64,000 nt of DNA from Actinomycetota bacterium (GCA_014381945.1 JACNKQ010000024.1:1-64000), one strand, 5' to 3'. Counted from the first letter of the stretch, positions 36,602 to 45,500 are shown. Notes: a model not told the origin generated them from the sequence alone. Made by a program: numbers and translations.

Positions 36602-37482
36602 TCGTCGGCCACGGCGTTGATCGTGTGTTGCCAGTCGTCGGGTTCGTCGAGTGGGAACAGCACGAACTTGGAGGCGCCGGCGTCGACGAACGAAGCAAGG
36701 CGGTCGGCCAACCCTGTAACTCCCGTTGCGACGATCTCGGCAGGGTCCAGGTCGGGTTGGCGGTCGCGCAGCCGGGCGACGAAGCGGTCGGGAAGCGCCC
36801 GGTGGACGAACGGGACCAGCGCTCCGAAGTGACCCTGGTCGATGGAGCGTCCGTGTGTCGATGCCTCGGAGTTGATGGTCGCGATGCCCTCGGATACGGC
36901 AGCGGGCGTCGTGAACGACGGGAGCCAGCCGTCGCCCAGGCGGGCGCAGCGCCGAAGCTCCGACGGGGCGAAGCCGCCCAGCCAGACGTCGATGGGCTGC
37001 TGTACGGGCTTGGGTTGCAACTGGACCCCGGACAAGGTGAATCGTGGGCCCTGGTGGTCGACCACTTCCTCAGAGGCGTCCCAGAGGCGGCGCATCAGCG
37101 GCAGGGCCTCGTCGAACCAGGCTGCCCGGTCGCCACGGGCCACACCGAACGCCTGGTGCTCGGCGGCGTCGGCGATGCCGAGCCCGAAGGCGGGGAGGGC
37201 CCGACCGCCGGAGACCAGGTCGAGGCTGGCGATGGCCTTGGCACAGAGCACCGGGTTGCGACCGGGGAGCACCATGACCGCCGGTCCGAACTTGAGGCGT
37301 TCGGTGCGGCCGGCGGCGTACGACATGGCGACGATCGGGTCGAGGGTCAGGCCGTTGGCCCGCTCGCTGACCCATAGGGAGTCGAAGCCGAGCGATTCGA
37401 GGTCGTCGACCAGGCGGCCGAACAGGTCGGTGTCGTCGGGGTGCGCCGATCCGCCGAAGCCGAAGCCGATACGGATCTTCAT
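36580..37482 (-). CDS. LLM-class (F420-dependent type) oxidoreductase
   Basis: This 300-residue luciferase-like TIM-barrel protein has LESLGFDSLWVSERAN, TERLKFGPAVMVLPGRNP and DVWLGGFAPSELRR. It is most like F420-dependent oxidoreductases of actinobacteria. The start lies 20 bp after the thioredoxin-like gene and the stop overlaps the next gene, so it is firmly within the operon. Its substrate and its relation to the selenoprotein are unknown. Confidence 0.9.
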   Translation of the reverse strand: MKIRIGFGFGGSAHPDDTDLFGRLVDDLESLGFDSLWVSERANGLTLDPIVAMSYAAGRTERLKFGPAVMVLPGRNPVLCAKAIASLDLVSGGRALPAFGLGIADAAEHQAFGVARGDRAAWFDEALPLMRRLWDASEEVVDHQGPRFTLSGVQLQPKPVQQPIDVWLGGFAPSELRRCARLGDGWLPSFTTPAAVSEGIATINSEASTHGRSIDQGHFGALVPFVHRALPDRFVARLRDRQPDLDPAEIVATGVTGLADRLASFVDAGASKFVLFPLDEPDDWQHTINAVADECLPLQT

Positions 37483-37502
37483 GCCGGCGTTCCGATGGGC
37501 AG

Positions 37503-37994
37503 TCAGCCCAGGGCTGACGTTCCCGCATAGGGCGCGGGATCGCCGGCGGCGGGGATCTCGGGTCTGGACCAGGCGGTGAGCGCCACGAGTTCGTCGACCA
37601 CCCCGCGCCAGGCAACGGGGTCCCAGCCCTCGGCAGCACCGAGCAGGTGCCCGTCCTGGCGGATCGCCACGAGGGCCGGCAGGGTGTCGAGGCCTAGGGA
37701 GCGGACAAGGGAGCGGTCGGGGTCGGCCAGACCGAGGATCTCGTCAGCGAGGGGACCGAGGAACCGGGCAGCGCCGTCGCTGTCGGTGCCGGTGACGAGG
37801 TAGGCCACGCGCACGTCGGCGTCGCGGAACTCGTTGAGGATGCGTCGTGCCGTGTCGAGCAGCCATGAACTCTCGTGTGTGTAGGGGTCGAGGACCACGG
37901 CCGCCATCGGGAACAGCGTGAGCAGTTCCGAGAGGGGGAGCGGATCGCCACCGATCGGTTGGAGTTCGATGTCGAGGGAGGGGTCCTGTGCCAC
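37503..37994 (-). CDS. Thioredoxin-like protein lacking a CxxC
   Basis: This 163-residue protein appears to have a thioredoxin/TlpA-like fold. VVLDPYTHESSWLLDTARR occupies the active-site helix position, and LGLDTLPALVAIRQDG supplies a cis-proline-type turn. The redox CxxC is absent and no cysteine is seen in the protein, so it cannot be a simple disulfide reductase. It begins with GTG 37994, 77 bp after the UGSC selenoprotein stop. It may be a binding or adaptor partner in the same redox system. Fold assignment is by pattern and moderately sure. Confidence 0.65.
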   Translation of the reverse strand: MAQDPSLDIELQPIGGDPLPLSELLTLFPMAAVVLDPYTHESSWLLDTARRILNEFRDADVRVAYLVTGTDSDGAARFLGPLADEILGLADPDRSLVRSLGLDTLPALVAIRQDGHLLGAAEGWDPVAWRGVVDELVALTAWSRPEIPAAGDPAPYAGTSALG

Positions 37995-38071
37995 GAACGG
38001 TGACGCTAGCAAGGCACCGGCGCGGCGACACGGACGCGATCGCCCTGTGTCCCCCGCTGTACCTGGCGCTT

Positions 38072-38602
38072 TCAGGAACCGGTGAGGGCGGACACGAGTG
38101 CGTCGATGGCTTCGTCGGCGAGTGCCGCCATCTCGTCGTCTGTGCGGTCCTGGATGGGGTGCGCCACGAAGACGCTCGCCACGTCGAGTCCGAGGGCATC
38201 TGCCTGCAGGGCCGCAGCGTCGGTGAAGGTGTCGGAGGCCACGAAGACCCCCGGCACTCCCCTTCGTTCGAGATCGTCGATGTCGTGCACACTGCACGTC
38301 GTGCACGATCCTCAATCGGCGAGGGCCTCGATGACGGCATCGCACTGGATGGCGATCTCGTGGCGCAGGTCGGCCGGTGCAGGCTTGGTGAAGGTGGGCT
38401 TGGCGTAGCGGGCGACCGTTGCCCCGAGGGTGGTGAGCTGCTCTTCGACCCGGTCCAGGAACACGTCGCCCCGGGGCTTGGAGATGTCGAGCAGGCCGAC
38501 CGTCAGGCCGGACAGGGATGCGGGTCGGGCGGTGCGCTCCCTGGTAGCCGGCCGCTGTTCGGCTGTCGGGTCCAGGACGGTGGTGCCCTCGTGTGTGTTC
38601 AT
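38072..38602 (-). CDS. UGSC-motif selenoprotein, second copy (in-frame TGA = Sec97)
   Basis: Read through the TGA at 38312-38314, this gene encodes 176 residues with Sec at position 97 in Sec-Gly-Ser-Cys-Thr-Thr-Cys. It matches the first UGSC protein on both sides of the TGA: LTVGLLDISKP before it, and SVHDIDDLERRGVP then LGLD-xA-SVFVAHPI after it. The ATG overlaps the stop of the upstream fusion gene by ATGA. A hairpin with the same loop at the same distance as in copy 1 follows the TGA. Stopping at the TGA would leave an orphan 3' frame of 79 codons. An extra cysteine follows the motif (GSCTTC) that copy 1 lacks (GSCTSW). Confidence 0.88.
38284..38298 (-). promoter_or_regulatory. Bacterial SECIS-like hairpin of UGSC gene 2
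   Basis: On the coding strand CGTGCA pairs with TGCACG around a GTG loop lying 20-22 nt after the Sec TGA at 38312-38314. Loop bases and distance are the same as for UGSC gene 1, although the stem sequence differs. A further G-C pair lies beyond one mismatch. Confidence 0.76.
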
Positions 38603-40047
38603 GGGGTTATCTCCCTCGTGACGGGGTCGGAGCCGCCGGGGCCGTTCTTCCAGCCCCCGATGATGGCCGAGAACAGGCCGGCCGGCCCACCGGCGTGGAC
38701 GACGAGCAGGCCGCCGGGGCGGAACTTGGGCAGCCGGTGGCCGGCCAGGGCGACCGGGAGGCCCTCTTCGATGCCGTCGGCGCCGGCGATGATCCGGTCG
38801 GTGTCGAACATGAGGTGTTCGGCCAGTTCGGCCAGGAATCGGGTGCGGTCCCAGCCGGCGTCCCGGAAACGTGACATGTGCTCGGGCGACAGGACCAGCA
38901 TGGCGTCCATACCCATCACGATGCGGGGTGAGACGGTGCTGCGGAGGCTGGCGGCCAGCGAACGCGTGAGCGACTCGGGGCTGCGGCTGAGTTGGTCCAT
39001 GACCAGGCTGGGCCCTTCGCCGCAGAAGGCCGTGACCGTGTTCTGGCCGCTGCCGAAGCCCCGTTCCCCGGCGAGCGAGTCCCATGGGGAGCCTGCTTCG
39101 TCCTCGGCGAAGCAGAAGCCCTGCTTGCCGACGTGGCCGAGGGTGGCCCGGTCGATGCCGCCCGGGGCGCCGCCGCCGACGTTGCGGAGCACCAGCTGGA
39201 CCGCCCGGCCGATGGTGGAGTTTGCCCGGTTGCCGTGGCCCAGGGCGTTGATGCCCGAGTTCATCCCGATCTCGGCGGCGATGGGCCCGTTGACCACGAG
39301 GACCGGGCCGACCGACATCGTCGTGGCAAGCACCCCGTGCATGTTGAACTCGTCGGTGCAGACCGCCTCGAGTGCGGCCAGTACGACGGGCAGGTACTCG
39401 GGACGGCAGCCGGCCATCACTGCGTTGACGGCCACCTTCTCGACGGTGCATTCGGCGAGGTTCGGGGGTGCGAGGGCGACGACCTCGTCGGCGGATCGGG
39501 TGGTGCCCTCGAGCATCCGGACCACGCGTGCCTCGGTGGGCGGGACGACGGGGAGGCCGTCGGTCCAGCCGCGGTCGAACAGGGCCTCGTGGTCGTCCTC
39601 GAGTGCGGCGAACCCGACGCGTCTCGAGGCGAGGCCCGTTCCGCCGAACCTGGCCCGGAGTTCGTCGACCCGCCCGGGGTCGACCGTGAGGGACCCTCAG
39701 CCGGGCTTGAAGACCGGGAGACCGTCGCCGAGGCCGGTGACGCCGGTGAGTTCCTCCCAGTTGTCCCGGTCCCAGCCGACGGTGCGGGCGACCTCGACGC
39801 CGTCGAGCCGGCGAACGAGCGTCGGCACGGCATCGAGGTCGATCTGCCAGCTGGTGGCCAGGTCGGTGTCGTCGACCACCCAGTCGGCATCGGCCGGAAA
39901 GGCGGGGTTGTCCTGTGTGTAGACGACGAGGCCTGCCACCTCGGCGAGGTGTTCGAGCACCGGAACGACCAGCGAGCAGGCCGGGCAGGCCTCCTTGACC
40001 ACGGCCACGAGCCCGTCGGGGATCGTCGGGAGGTCGGGAGCACCCAT
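38599..40047 (-). CDS. Thioredoxin-UGSC-partner fusion, predicted selenoprotein (in-frame TGA = Sec117)
   Basis: Read through the TGA at 39697-39699, this is one 482-residue protein. Residues 1-116 form a thioredoxin-like domain with CPAC (VVKEACPACSLVVPVL) and a DAVPTLVRR cis-proline turn. The TGA sits in PG-Sec-GSL. The remainder is homologous to the protein at 1586-2632 (TDGLPVVPPTEARV, AVNAVMAGC, GNRANSTIGRAV, LSPEHM). The frame is the same across the TGA. No ATG, GTG or TTG occurs between the TGA and the conserved TDGLPVV motif, so a separate downstream gene would have no normal start. A perfect 8-bp hairpin follows the TGA. If termination occurs instead, the product is a 116-residue thioredoxin-like protein. 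Confidence 0.78.
39664..39684 (-). promoter_or_regulatory. Bacterial SECIS-like hairpin of the thioredoxin fusion
   Basis: On the coding strand GTCGACCC pairs with GGGTCGAC (8 bp) around a CGGGC loop. The loop lies 21-25 nt after the TGA at 39697-39699, close to the placement in the UGSC genes. The loop lacks the GU seen in the other three, so it is the least typical of the set. Confidence 0.62.
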
Positions 40048-40161
40048 CGCCGTCAGTCTCGCGCACGGCGCTCCCATGGGGGGTACACGGGTGGGGCGTC
40101 GGGGGTGAGATGGGTCACACTCCGTCTGGCGCATCGGGACCGTCATTACCCTCGTGCAGCG

Positions 40162-41022
40162 ATGGACGCCATGCTCGACGTCACGTTCTACGGGGTCAGG
40201 GGCTCGACCCCCTGCCCGTGTGACGCGAATGCCCGTTATGGCGGCAACACCTCATGTGTGGTGGTAGATGTGCCGGGCGGCGATCCGATCCTGTTGGACA
40301 TGGGAACCGGCCTGCGCTTCTACGGCGTCGACGAACCGTGCGCAGTGGACCCATTCCGGGGCACGGCGCTGGTGAGCCACCTCCACTGGGACCACATCCA
40401 GGGCCTTCCCTTCTTCGCCCCGATCAACTGTCCGGATGCCCGGCTCGACGTGTACGGGCCCTGCAACGGCCGCACCCTCGAGGCCTGTTTCGAGGAGTTC
40501 ATGGCGCCGCCGTACTTCCCGATCGGGTTCCGCGACCTCGCCGGCGAGATCGGCTTCCACGACGTGGACGCAGGGAGCTTCGACCTGGGCCCGGCAAGGG
40601 TCACGGTCGCCGCCGTTCCCCATGTCGGCACCACCAACGGCTACCGGATCGACTGGAACGGTGTCAGCGTCGCCTATGTCAGCGACCATCAGCAGCCCGT
40701 CGGCGAGCCGACACGGGTCGACGAGGCGGTCCTGGAACTGGTCGATGGTGTCGATGTGCTGATCCACGACGCCCAGTTCACGCCCGACGAGTTCGCACAG
40801 CGCCCCGACTGGGGGCACTGCACCGTCGACTACGCCGTCGAGGTCGCCCACCAGGCCGGTGTCGGCGAGTTGGTGCTGTTCCACCACGACCCTGCCCACT
40901 GCGACGCCACGGTCGACGGCCTCCTCGAGGGGGCACGGGCGGCGGCCGAAGGGCGCAATGTGGGTGTGGTGTCGGCTGCGGCCGAGGGCCGCACCATTTC
41001 GCTGGCGCCCAAAGGCGCCTGA
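40162..41022 (+). CDS. MBL-fold metallo-hydrolase
   Basis: This 286-residue hydrolase has the metallo-beta-lactamase metal motif SHLHWDHIQG (HxHxDH). The N-terminal GVRGSTPCPC segment is typical of the cyclic-phosphodiesterase/RNase-Z-like branch. Later metal positions appear in VPHVGTTNGY, YVSDHQQP and FHHDPAH. It diverges from the thioredoxin fusion gene across 114 bp and is the first of a short plus-strand run. An alternative start is the ATG at 40171. Confidence 0.9.
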   Translation: MDAMLDVTFYGVRGSTPCPCDANARYGGNTSCVVVDVPGGDPILLDMGTGLRFYGVDEPCAVDPFRGTALVSHLHWDHIQGLPFFAPINCPDARLDVYGPCNGRTLEACFEEFMAPPYFPIGFRDLAGEIGFHDVDAGSFDLGPARVTVAAVPHVGTTNGYRIDWNGVSVAYVSDHQQPVGEPTRVDEAVLELVDGVDVLIHDAQFTPDEFAQRPDWGHCTVDYAVEVAHQAGVGELVLFHHDPAHCDATVDGLLEGARAAAEGRNVGVVSAAAEGRTISLAPKGA

Positions 41023-41113
41023 TCCCCCGGCATCCGACCCTCGGACATGGCCGACCTGCCGGCCCGGGTTACCCTCCGCCGGTAGGAACGAGCAGAGCCC
41101 ATGGGGAGCGAGC

Positions 41114-41602
41114 ATGGCTGACCAGATCGACGGCGACCTCTATCGGAAGGTCCTCGGCAGGTACCCGACGGGGGTGACCCTGGTGACGGGCTGTCCCGAC
41201 GGCGAGCCCCTGGCTGTCGTCATCGGCTCGTTCGTGTCCGTATCGATGGACCCGCCGCTGGTCGGTTTCCTGGTGGGGGAGGGCTCGCTCACCTGGCCCC
41301 GCATCGAGGCCACCGGTTCGTTCTGCGTGAACGTGCTGTCCGACGAGCAGGCCGAGCTGTCGAACGCCTTCTTCCGCAGGGACGGCGACCCGTGGGAGGG
41401 CACCGGCTGGGAGCCGGCCCCGTCCGGTTCGCCGCTCATCCCCTCCTGCCTGGCCTCGATCGACTGCTCGATCCATGAGGTCGTCGATGCCGGCGACCAC
41501 GTGTTCGTCATGGGGCTGGTCGAGCACCTCAGCCATGTCGACGAGGGCTCGCCGCTGGTGTTCCTGGGTGGCCGGTACGGCTCGTTCACGGGGTCCGGCT
41601 GA
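41114..41602 (+). CDS. Flavin reductase family protein
   Basis: This 162-residue protein has the FMN-binding flavin-reductase fold: RYPTGVTLVTG at the N-terminus, FVSVSMDPPLVGFLV, and SFCVNVLSDEQAELS. It would reduce flavin with NAD(P)H for a partner monooxygenase or act on its own. A GGGGAGCGAGC site precedes ATG 41114. Its stop TGA overlaps the ATG of the gamma-carbonic anhydrase gene (TGATG), so they are coupled. Confidence 0.92.
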   Translation: MADQIDGDLYRKVLGRYPTGVTLVTGCPDGEPLAVVIGSFVSVSMDPPLVGFLVGEGSLTWPRIEATGSFCVNVLSDEQAELSNAFFRRDGDPWEGTGWEPAPSGSPLIPSCLASIDCSIHEVVDAGDHVFVMGLVEHLSHVDEGSPLVFLGGRYGSFTGSG

Positions 41603-42120
41603 TGCCCGTCTATGCACTCGGCGGTGTCGAGCCTCGGATCGATCCGAGCGCGTATGTGCACCCCGAGGCTGTCGTGATCGGCAACGTCGAGATAGGTCCA
41701 GGGTCGAGCGTGTGGCCACATGCCGTCATCCGTGGCGACGACAACCTGATCTCGATCGGTGCCCGCAGCAGCGTCCAGGACAACGCCGTGCTGCACTGCA
41801 CCGACGAACTCCGGACGATCGTCGGGGACGACGTCACGCTGGGCCACCTCTGCCACCTCGAGGGTTGCACGGTCGAGGACCAGGGGCTCGTGGGCGTGGG
41901 GGCGGTGGTGCTCCACGCTGCCGTGGTCGGCCGGGGTGCGATAGTCGGGGCCAACGCAGTGGTCCGCAACGGCCAGATCGTGCCGCCGCTGTCGATGGCG
42001 CTCGGCGTGCCGGCTGCGATCCGGGAGGGTGTCGTCGCCGAGGGGACCAACCTCGTCAACGCCCAGGTGTACGTCGAGCGGGCAAGGCAGTTCCGTGAGG
42101 GACTGCGCCGCGTCGGCTGA
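41602..42120 (+). CDS. Gamma-carbonic anhydrase family protein
   Basis: This 172-residue left-handed beta-helix protein shows the repeated hexapeptide pattern (IGNVEIGPGSSVW, VIRGDDNLISIG, VQDNAVLHC). The histidines for a metal site fall in LGHLCHLEGC and near VLHAAVVG. Members bind zinc or iron; many are carbonic anhydrase-like, others scaffold. It is translationally coupled to the flavin reductase upstream and overlaps the hydrolase start downstream. Confidence 0.92.
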   Translation: MPVYALGGVEPRIDPSAYVHPEAVVIGNVEIGPGSSVWPHAVIRGDDNLISIGARSSVQDNAVLHCTDELRTIVGDDVTLGHLCHLEGCTVEDQGLVGVGAVVLHAAVVGRGAIVGANAVVRNGQIVPPLSMALGVPAAIREGVVAEGTNLVNAQVYVERARQFREGLRRVG

Positions 42121-42922
42121 CGACCGGCCAGTCGAACCCTTCGACCCCGCAACGAACGTGCCCAACCACACCTACCGGTCCGGTGACCTGACGCTCGCCG
42201 CCCACCTGGAGCGACCTCCCGGAAGCGGCCTTGACCTGCCCGGTGTCGTGATCTGCCACGGCTTTCCCGCAGGCGAGGGCGGTGGCGCCAACTCGCCCGC
42301 CACGTTCCCCGAGTTGGCGGCCCGGATCGCACGAGAGATGGGATGGGTGGTGATCGTGCCGGCGCCCCGCGGCATGCCGGGGTCCGAGGGCTCGTTCAGC
42401 CTCGATGGCTGGCTCGAGGACATCATCGCCGCCGCCGACCACCTGCTGGTCGGGCAGAGGGTCGGTTCTGTCTGGGCGGCCGGCTTCGGCACCGGTGGTG
42501 CGCTGGCGGTGTGTGCAGCGGCGGCCGACCAGCGCATCGGCGGTGCGGCGGTGCTCGCAGGTCCTGCCGACTTCTCCGGCTGGGCCGCCAACCCGCGCAG
42601 GCTGCTGCTACATGCACGGGAGGCCGGGGTCATCGACGAGGACTCCCAACCGACGGACTTCGACCGTTGGACGGCGGGGCTGACCGGGATCTCGGCGGAA
42701 CATGCCGCCGAGGCCCTGGCGCCCCGGCCGCTCCTGGTCGTGCACGGCACCGACGACGACATCGTGCCGCCGTTGGACGCCCGGGCGGTCGCCGCCGCAC
42801 ACGGTGCCGGTGACCTGCGCATGATCAACCGGGCCGGCCACCACCTTCGCCACGACCCCAGGGCGATCGCCATCCTGCTGGGCTGGCTGGACCGTCAGCG
42901 CCGCCTGCTGGGCAGCGCCTGA
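42095..42922 (+). CDS. Alpha/beta hydrolase
   Basis: This protein of about 275 residues has an alpha/beta-hydrolase fold. VVICHGFPAGEGGGANS supplies the oxyanion segment, LLVVHGTDDDIVPP the acidic position, and RAGHHLRHD the histidine. The nucleophile elbow reads GFGTGGALA, where the usual Ser is replaced by Thr, so activity may differ. The start is uncertain: GTG 42095 (overlapping the previous gene) has an AAGG upstream, and GTG 42158 begins right at the conserved region. Confidence 0.8.
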   Translation: MRDCAASADDRPVEPFDPATNVPNHTYRSGDLTLAAHLERPPGSGLDLPGVVICHGFPAGEGGGANSPATFPELAARIAREMGWVVIVPAPRGMPGSEGSFSLDGWLEDIIAAADHLLVGQRVGSVWAAGFGTGGALAVCAAAADQRIGGAAVLAGPADFSGWAANPRRLLLHAREAGVIDEDSQPTDFDRWTAGLTGISAEHAAEALAPRPLLVVHGTDDDIVPPLDARAVAAAHGAGDLRMINRAGHHLRHDPRAIAILLGWLDRQRRLLGSA

Positions 42923-42934
42923 ATCGAGGCGTGC

Positions 42935-43015
42935 CTCCCTGTTCTCCCTGTCCTCCCTGTTCTCCCTGTCCTCCCTGTTCTCCCTGTTCTCCCTGTTCTC
43001 CCAGTTCTCCAGGTT
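42935..43015. repeat. Nine tandem 9-nt repeats (CTCCCTGTT) upstream of sufB
   Basis: Units of CTCCCTGTT or CTCCCTGTC run head to tail seven times from 42935. Two degenerate units (CTCCCAGTT, CTCCAGGTT) end at 43015. The strand asymmetry is strong: one strand is pyrimidine-rich. The array lies between the hydrolase stop and the sufB start. The rest of this gap (43016-43114) must hold the sufB promoter; TACTAT at 43043 is a weak -10 candidate. Confidence 0.9.
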
Positions 43016-43114
43016 GCCCCACCTTTACGCGCCGGGGATTGTTACTATGGCCGTAGGAGAAATCCACGGACGGCCACCCGTCGTCCGCCAGCCACCCTGG
43101 AGGCATCCCGGACC

Positions 43115-44542
43115 GTGACCGCCACCGACGCGCCAACTGATTCCGTCGCCGATCTGGGGCTCGACCTCGGCCGCTACAAGCTCGGCTGGAGTGACGAGGA
43201 GGACTACGTCTTCAAGCCCAGGAAGGGCATCGACGAGCGCATCATCGAGGAGATCTCCTGGATGAAGGGCGAGCCGGCCTGGATGCGCGACTTCCGGCTC
43301 AAGTCGTTTGAACGCTTCGGCCGTCGCCCGATGCCCACCTGGGGCGGTGACATGTCGGGGATCGACTTCGACAACATCTTCTACTACATCAAGCCCACGG
43401 AGTCGCTCGTCGACGACTGGGACCAGGTCCCCGACTCGATCAAGAACACCTACGAGAAGCTGGGCATCCCGGAAGCGGAGCGCAAGTACCTGGCCGGCGT
43501 CACCGCCCAGTACGAGTCCGAGGTCGTCTACCACCGCAACCGCGAAGACCTCGAGGAGCAGGGGATCATCTTCTGCGACATGGACACCGCCCTGCGCGAG
43601 TACCCGGAGGTCGTCAAGGCATATTTCGGCCGGATCATCCCGCCCAACGACAACAAGTTCTCGGCTCTCAACTCTGCTGTCTGGAGCGGCGGGTCGTTCA
43701 TCTACGTCCCGCCCGGCGTCAAGGTCGAGATGCCGCTGCAGGCCTACTTCCGGATCAACGCCGAGAACATGGGCCAGTTCGAGCGCACCCTCATCATCGC
43801 CGACGAGGGCTCGGAGGTGCACTACATCGAGGGCTGCTCGGCGCCGGTCTACAGCACCGACTCGCTGCACTCGGCGGTGGTCGAGATCGTGGTGAAGCCT
43901 TCGGCCCGAGTCACCTACACCACTATCCAGAACTGGTCCAGCAACGTCTACAACCTGGTCACCAAGCGGGCACGGGTCGAGGCGGAGGGCCACATGGAGT
44001 GGATCGACGGCAACATCGGCTCCCGCCTCACGATGAAGTACCCGGCCGTGGTGCTCGCCGGACCGAAGGCCTCCGGCGAGGTCCTGTCCGTGGCCTATGC
44101 CGGTCCGGGCCAGCACCAGGACGCCGGCGCCAAGATGACCCACCTGGCCCCCGAAACCACCTCCAAGATCGTGTCCAAGTCGATCTCCAAGGACGGCGGC
44201 CGCACCAGCTACCGGGGCCTCGTCCGGATCGAGGACGACGCCTACGGCTGCAAGAGCCATGTCCAGTGCGATGCCCTGATCCTCGACGACGACAGCATCT
44301 CGGACACCTACCCCTACATGGAGGTCGGTGCCGCCGACGCCGTGGTCGGCCACGAGGCCACCGTCTCGAAGGTCGCCGACGACCAGCTGTTCTACCTGAT
44401 GAGCCGCGGGCTCTCAGAAGAGCAGGCCATGTCGATGGTCGTCAACGGCTTCATCGAGCCGATCACCCGCACCCTGCCGATGGAGTACGCCGTCGAGTGG
44501 AGCCGCCTCATCGAACTGCAGATGGAGGGATCGGTCGGCTGA
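43115..44542 (+). CDS. sufB: Fe-S cluster assembly protein SufB
   Basis: This 475-residue SufB is a scaffold subunit of the SufBCD complex that builds iron-sulfur clusters in the cytosol. Recognisable stretches are [55 protein letters not shown] and [13 protein letters not shown]. The late [18 protein letters not shown] segment is also typical. The start is a GTG at 43115. Unlike most suf clusters, no sufC, sufD, sufS or sufU is beside it here. The GTG start and the tandem repeats upstream are the only unusual features. Confidence 0.96.
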   Translation: MTATDAPTDSVADLGLDLGRYKLGWSDEEDYVFKPRKGIDERIIEEISWMKGEPAWMRDFRLKSFERFGRRPMPTWGGDMSGIDFDNIFYYIKPTESLVDDWDQVPDSIKNTYEKLGIPEAERKYLAGVTAQYESEVVYHRNREDLEEQGIIFCDMDTALREYPEVVKAYFGRIIPPNDNKFSALNSAVWSGGSFIYVPPGVKVEMPLQAYFRINAENMGQFERTLIIADEGSEVHYIEGCSAPVYSTDSLHSAVVEIVVKPSARVTYTTIQNWSSNVYNLVTKRARVEAEGHMEWIDGNIGSRLTMKYPAVVLAGPKASGEVLSVAYAGPGQHQDAGAKMTHLAPETTSKIVSKSISKDGGRTSYRGLVRIEDDAYGCKSHVQCDALILDDDSISDTYPYMEVGAADAVVGHEATVSKVADDQLFYLMSRGLSEEQAMSMVVNGFIEPITRTLPMEYAVEWSRLIELQMEGSVG

Positions 44543-44568
44543 GTGCTGGGACCGGCTAGGAACTTCCC

Positions 44569-44955
44569 ATGCCGATGCGCCAGGACTGCAAGTACTTCGA
44601 GAGCCGCTCGTACCCGAACGGCGACACTGTCCGGAAGTGTGACCTGGACCTGGCCCCCGAGGCTCCGTGGCGCTGCCCCGACGACTGCCCGTCGTACACC
44701 CGTCGGATGGTCGACGTGAACTGGAGCCACGGCACCCTGGTCACCCCGGCCACGCCGGACGAGCCGGCCAGCCTCGGCGAGGACGACAGCATCGCCGCCC
44801 TGCTCGACGCCGCCGAGGACATCGTGAACGAGGCGGGCCCGCGTGTGATGGCCGACCTTGAACGCGAGTCGTCCAAGCGCCGTTTCCTGAAGGGCCGGGG
44901 CAAGGGCGGCAAGCCGGGCAAGCCCGGGAAGAAGAAGCGCCGCCGAAAGGGCTGA
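44569..44955 (+). CDS. Small Cys-containing protein with a basic tail, uncharacterised
   Basis: This 128-residue protein has four cysteines in the first 40 residues (DCKYFESR, VRKCDLD, WRCPDDCPSY) that could bind zinc or an Fe-S cluster. An acidic middle follows (GEDDSIAALLDAAEDIVNEAG), then a Lys/Gly/Arg-rich tail (residues about 103-128) that could bind nucleic acid. It starts 26 bp after sufB and is probably co-transcribed. I do not recognise a named family. It could be involved in cluster handling or be an RNA-binding protein. Confidence 0.75.
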   Translation: MPMRQDCKYFESRSYPNGDTVRKCDLDLAPEAPWRCPDDCPSYTRRMVDVNWSHGTLVTPATPDEPASLGEDDSIAALLDAAEDIVNEAGPRVMADLERESSKRRFLKGRGKGGKPGKPGKKKRRRKG

Positions 44956-44963
44956 GAGCCGTC

Positions 44964-45500
44964 TCAGTCGGAGGCGACCAAGACCTCGACCACGGCGCCG
45001 AAGGGCAGGTGTGTCGCCGAGCCGTCGGCCTCCCGGACGAGGAGCACGTCGCGGCCGAGGCGTTCGAGGACGCCCTCGACTGGAATCAGGGTGCCGACCA
45101 GCGTGATCGTCACGCGTGGCTGGTCGGCGACGAGCCGGTCGAGGACATCCCGGAGGTTGGGACCGTCGTGGGCAACAGACCGGTCGCCGACCAGGTCGGG
45201 GACGCCGCGGTCGGGACGGATGGCCGCCAACGCCCGTCGGGCAACCAGCGCCAGCCGTCGATCGTCGAGCCGCAGGCCGACCAGGTCGGCGCCGACGGTC
45301 TCGATGCGTCCGTGGCGGCGTCCACCGCCCACGAGCAGGAGTTCGACCGGGTCCTGACGTTCGGCCAGGTCGGCGAGCAGGCCCAGCAGGCTGGCCGACT
45401 CCTCGGCACGGCGCCGCAGCCAGGCCTGGTGCCCGAGGCGCCGGACGGCCTCGTCGACCCCGGCCTCGGCGGCTAGGCGGTCCAGCGGATCAGCAGACAT
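44964..45500 (-). CDS. Conserved protein with two Sm-like beta segments, uncharacterised
   Basis: This 178-residue protein has a short helical N-terminus. Two stretches then follow the pattern of small Sm-like/SH3 barrels: RRHGRIETVGADLVGLRLDD, and LVGTLIPVEGVLERLGRDVLL further on. I cannot name the family. It faces the small Cys protein convergently (8 bp between stops) and diverges from phoH. The start at 45500 is the methionine closest to the conserved helix; an earlier in-frame ATG at 45548 is possible. Confidence 0.65.
   Translation of the reverse strand: MSADPLDRLAAEAGVDEAVRRLGHQAWLRRRAEESASLLGLLADLAERQDPVELLLVGGGRRHGRIETVGADLVGLRLDDRRLALVARRALAAIRPDRGVPDLVGDRSVAHDGPNLRDVLDRLVADQPRVTITLVGTLIPVEGVLERLGRDVLLVREADGSATHLPFGAVVEVLVASD

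Noticed and set aside
37988-39922. A 644-codon plus-strand frame opposite the UGSC 2 and Trx fusion genes
   Set aside because: It is antisense to sequences with clear homology to locus 1, with no independent similarity.
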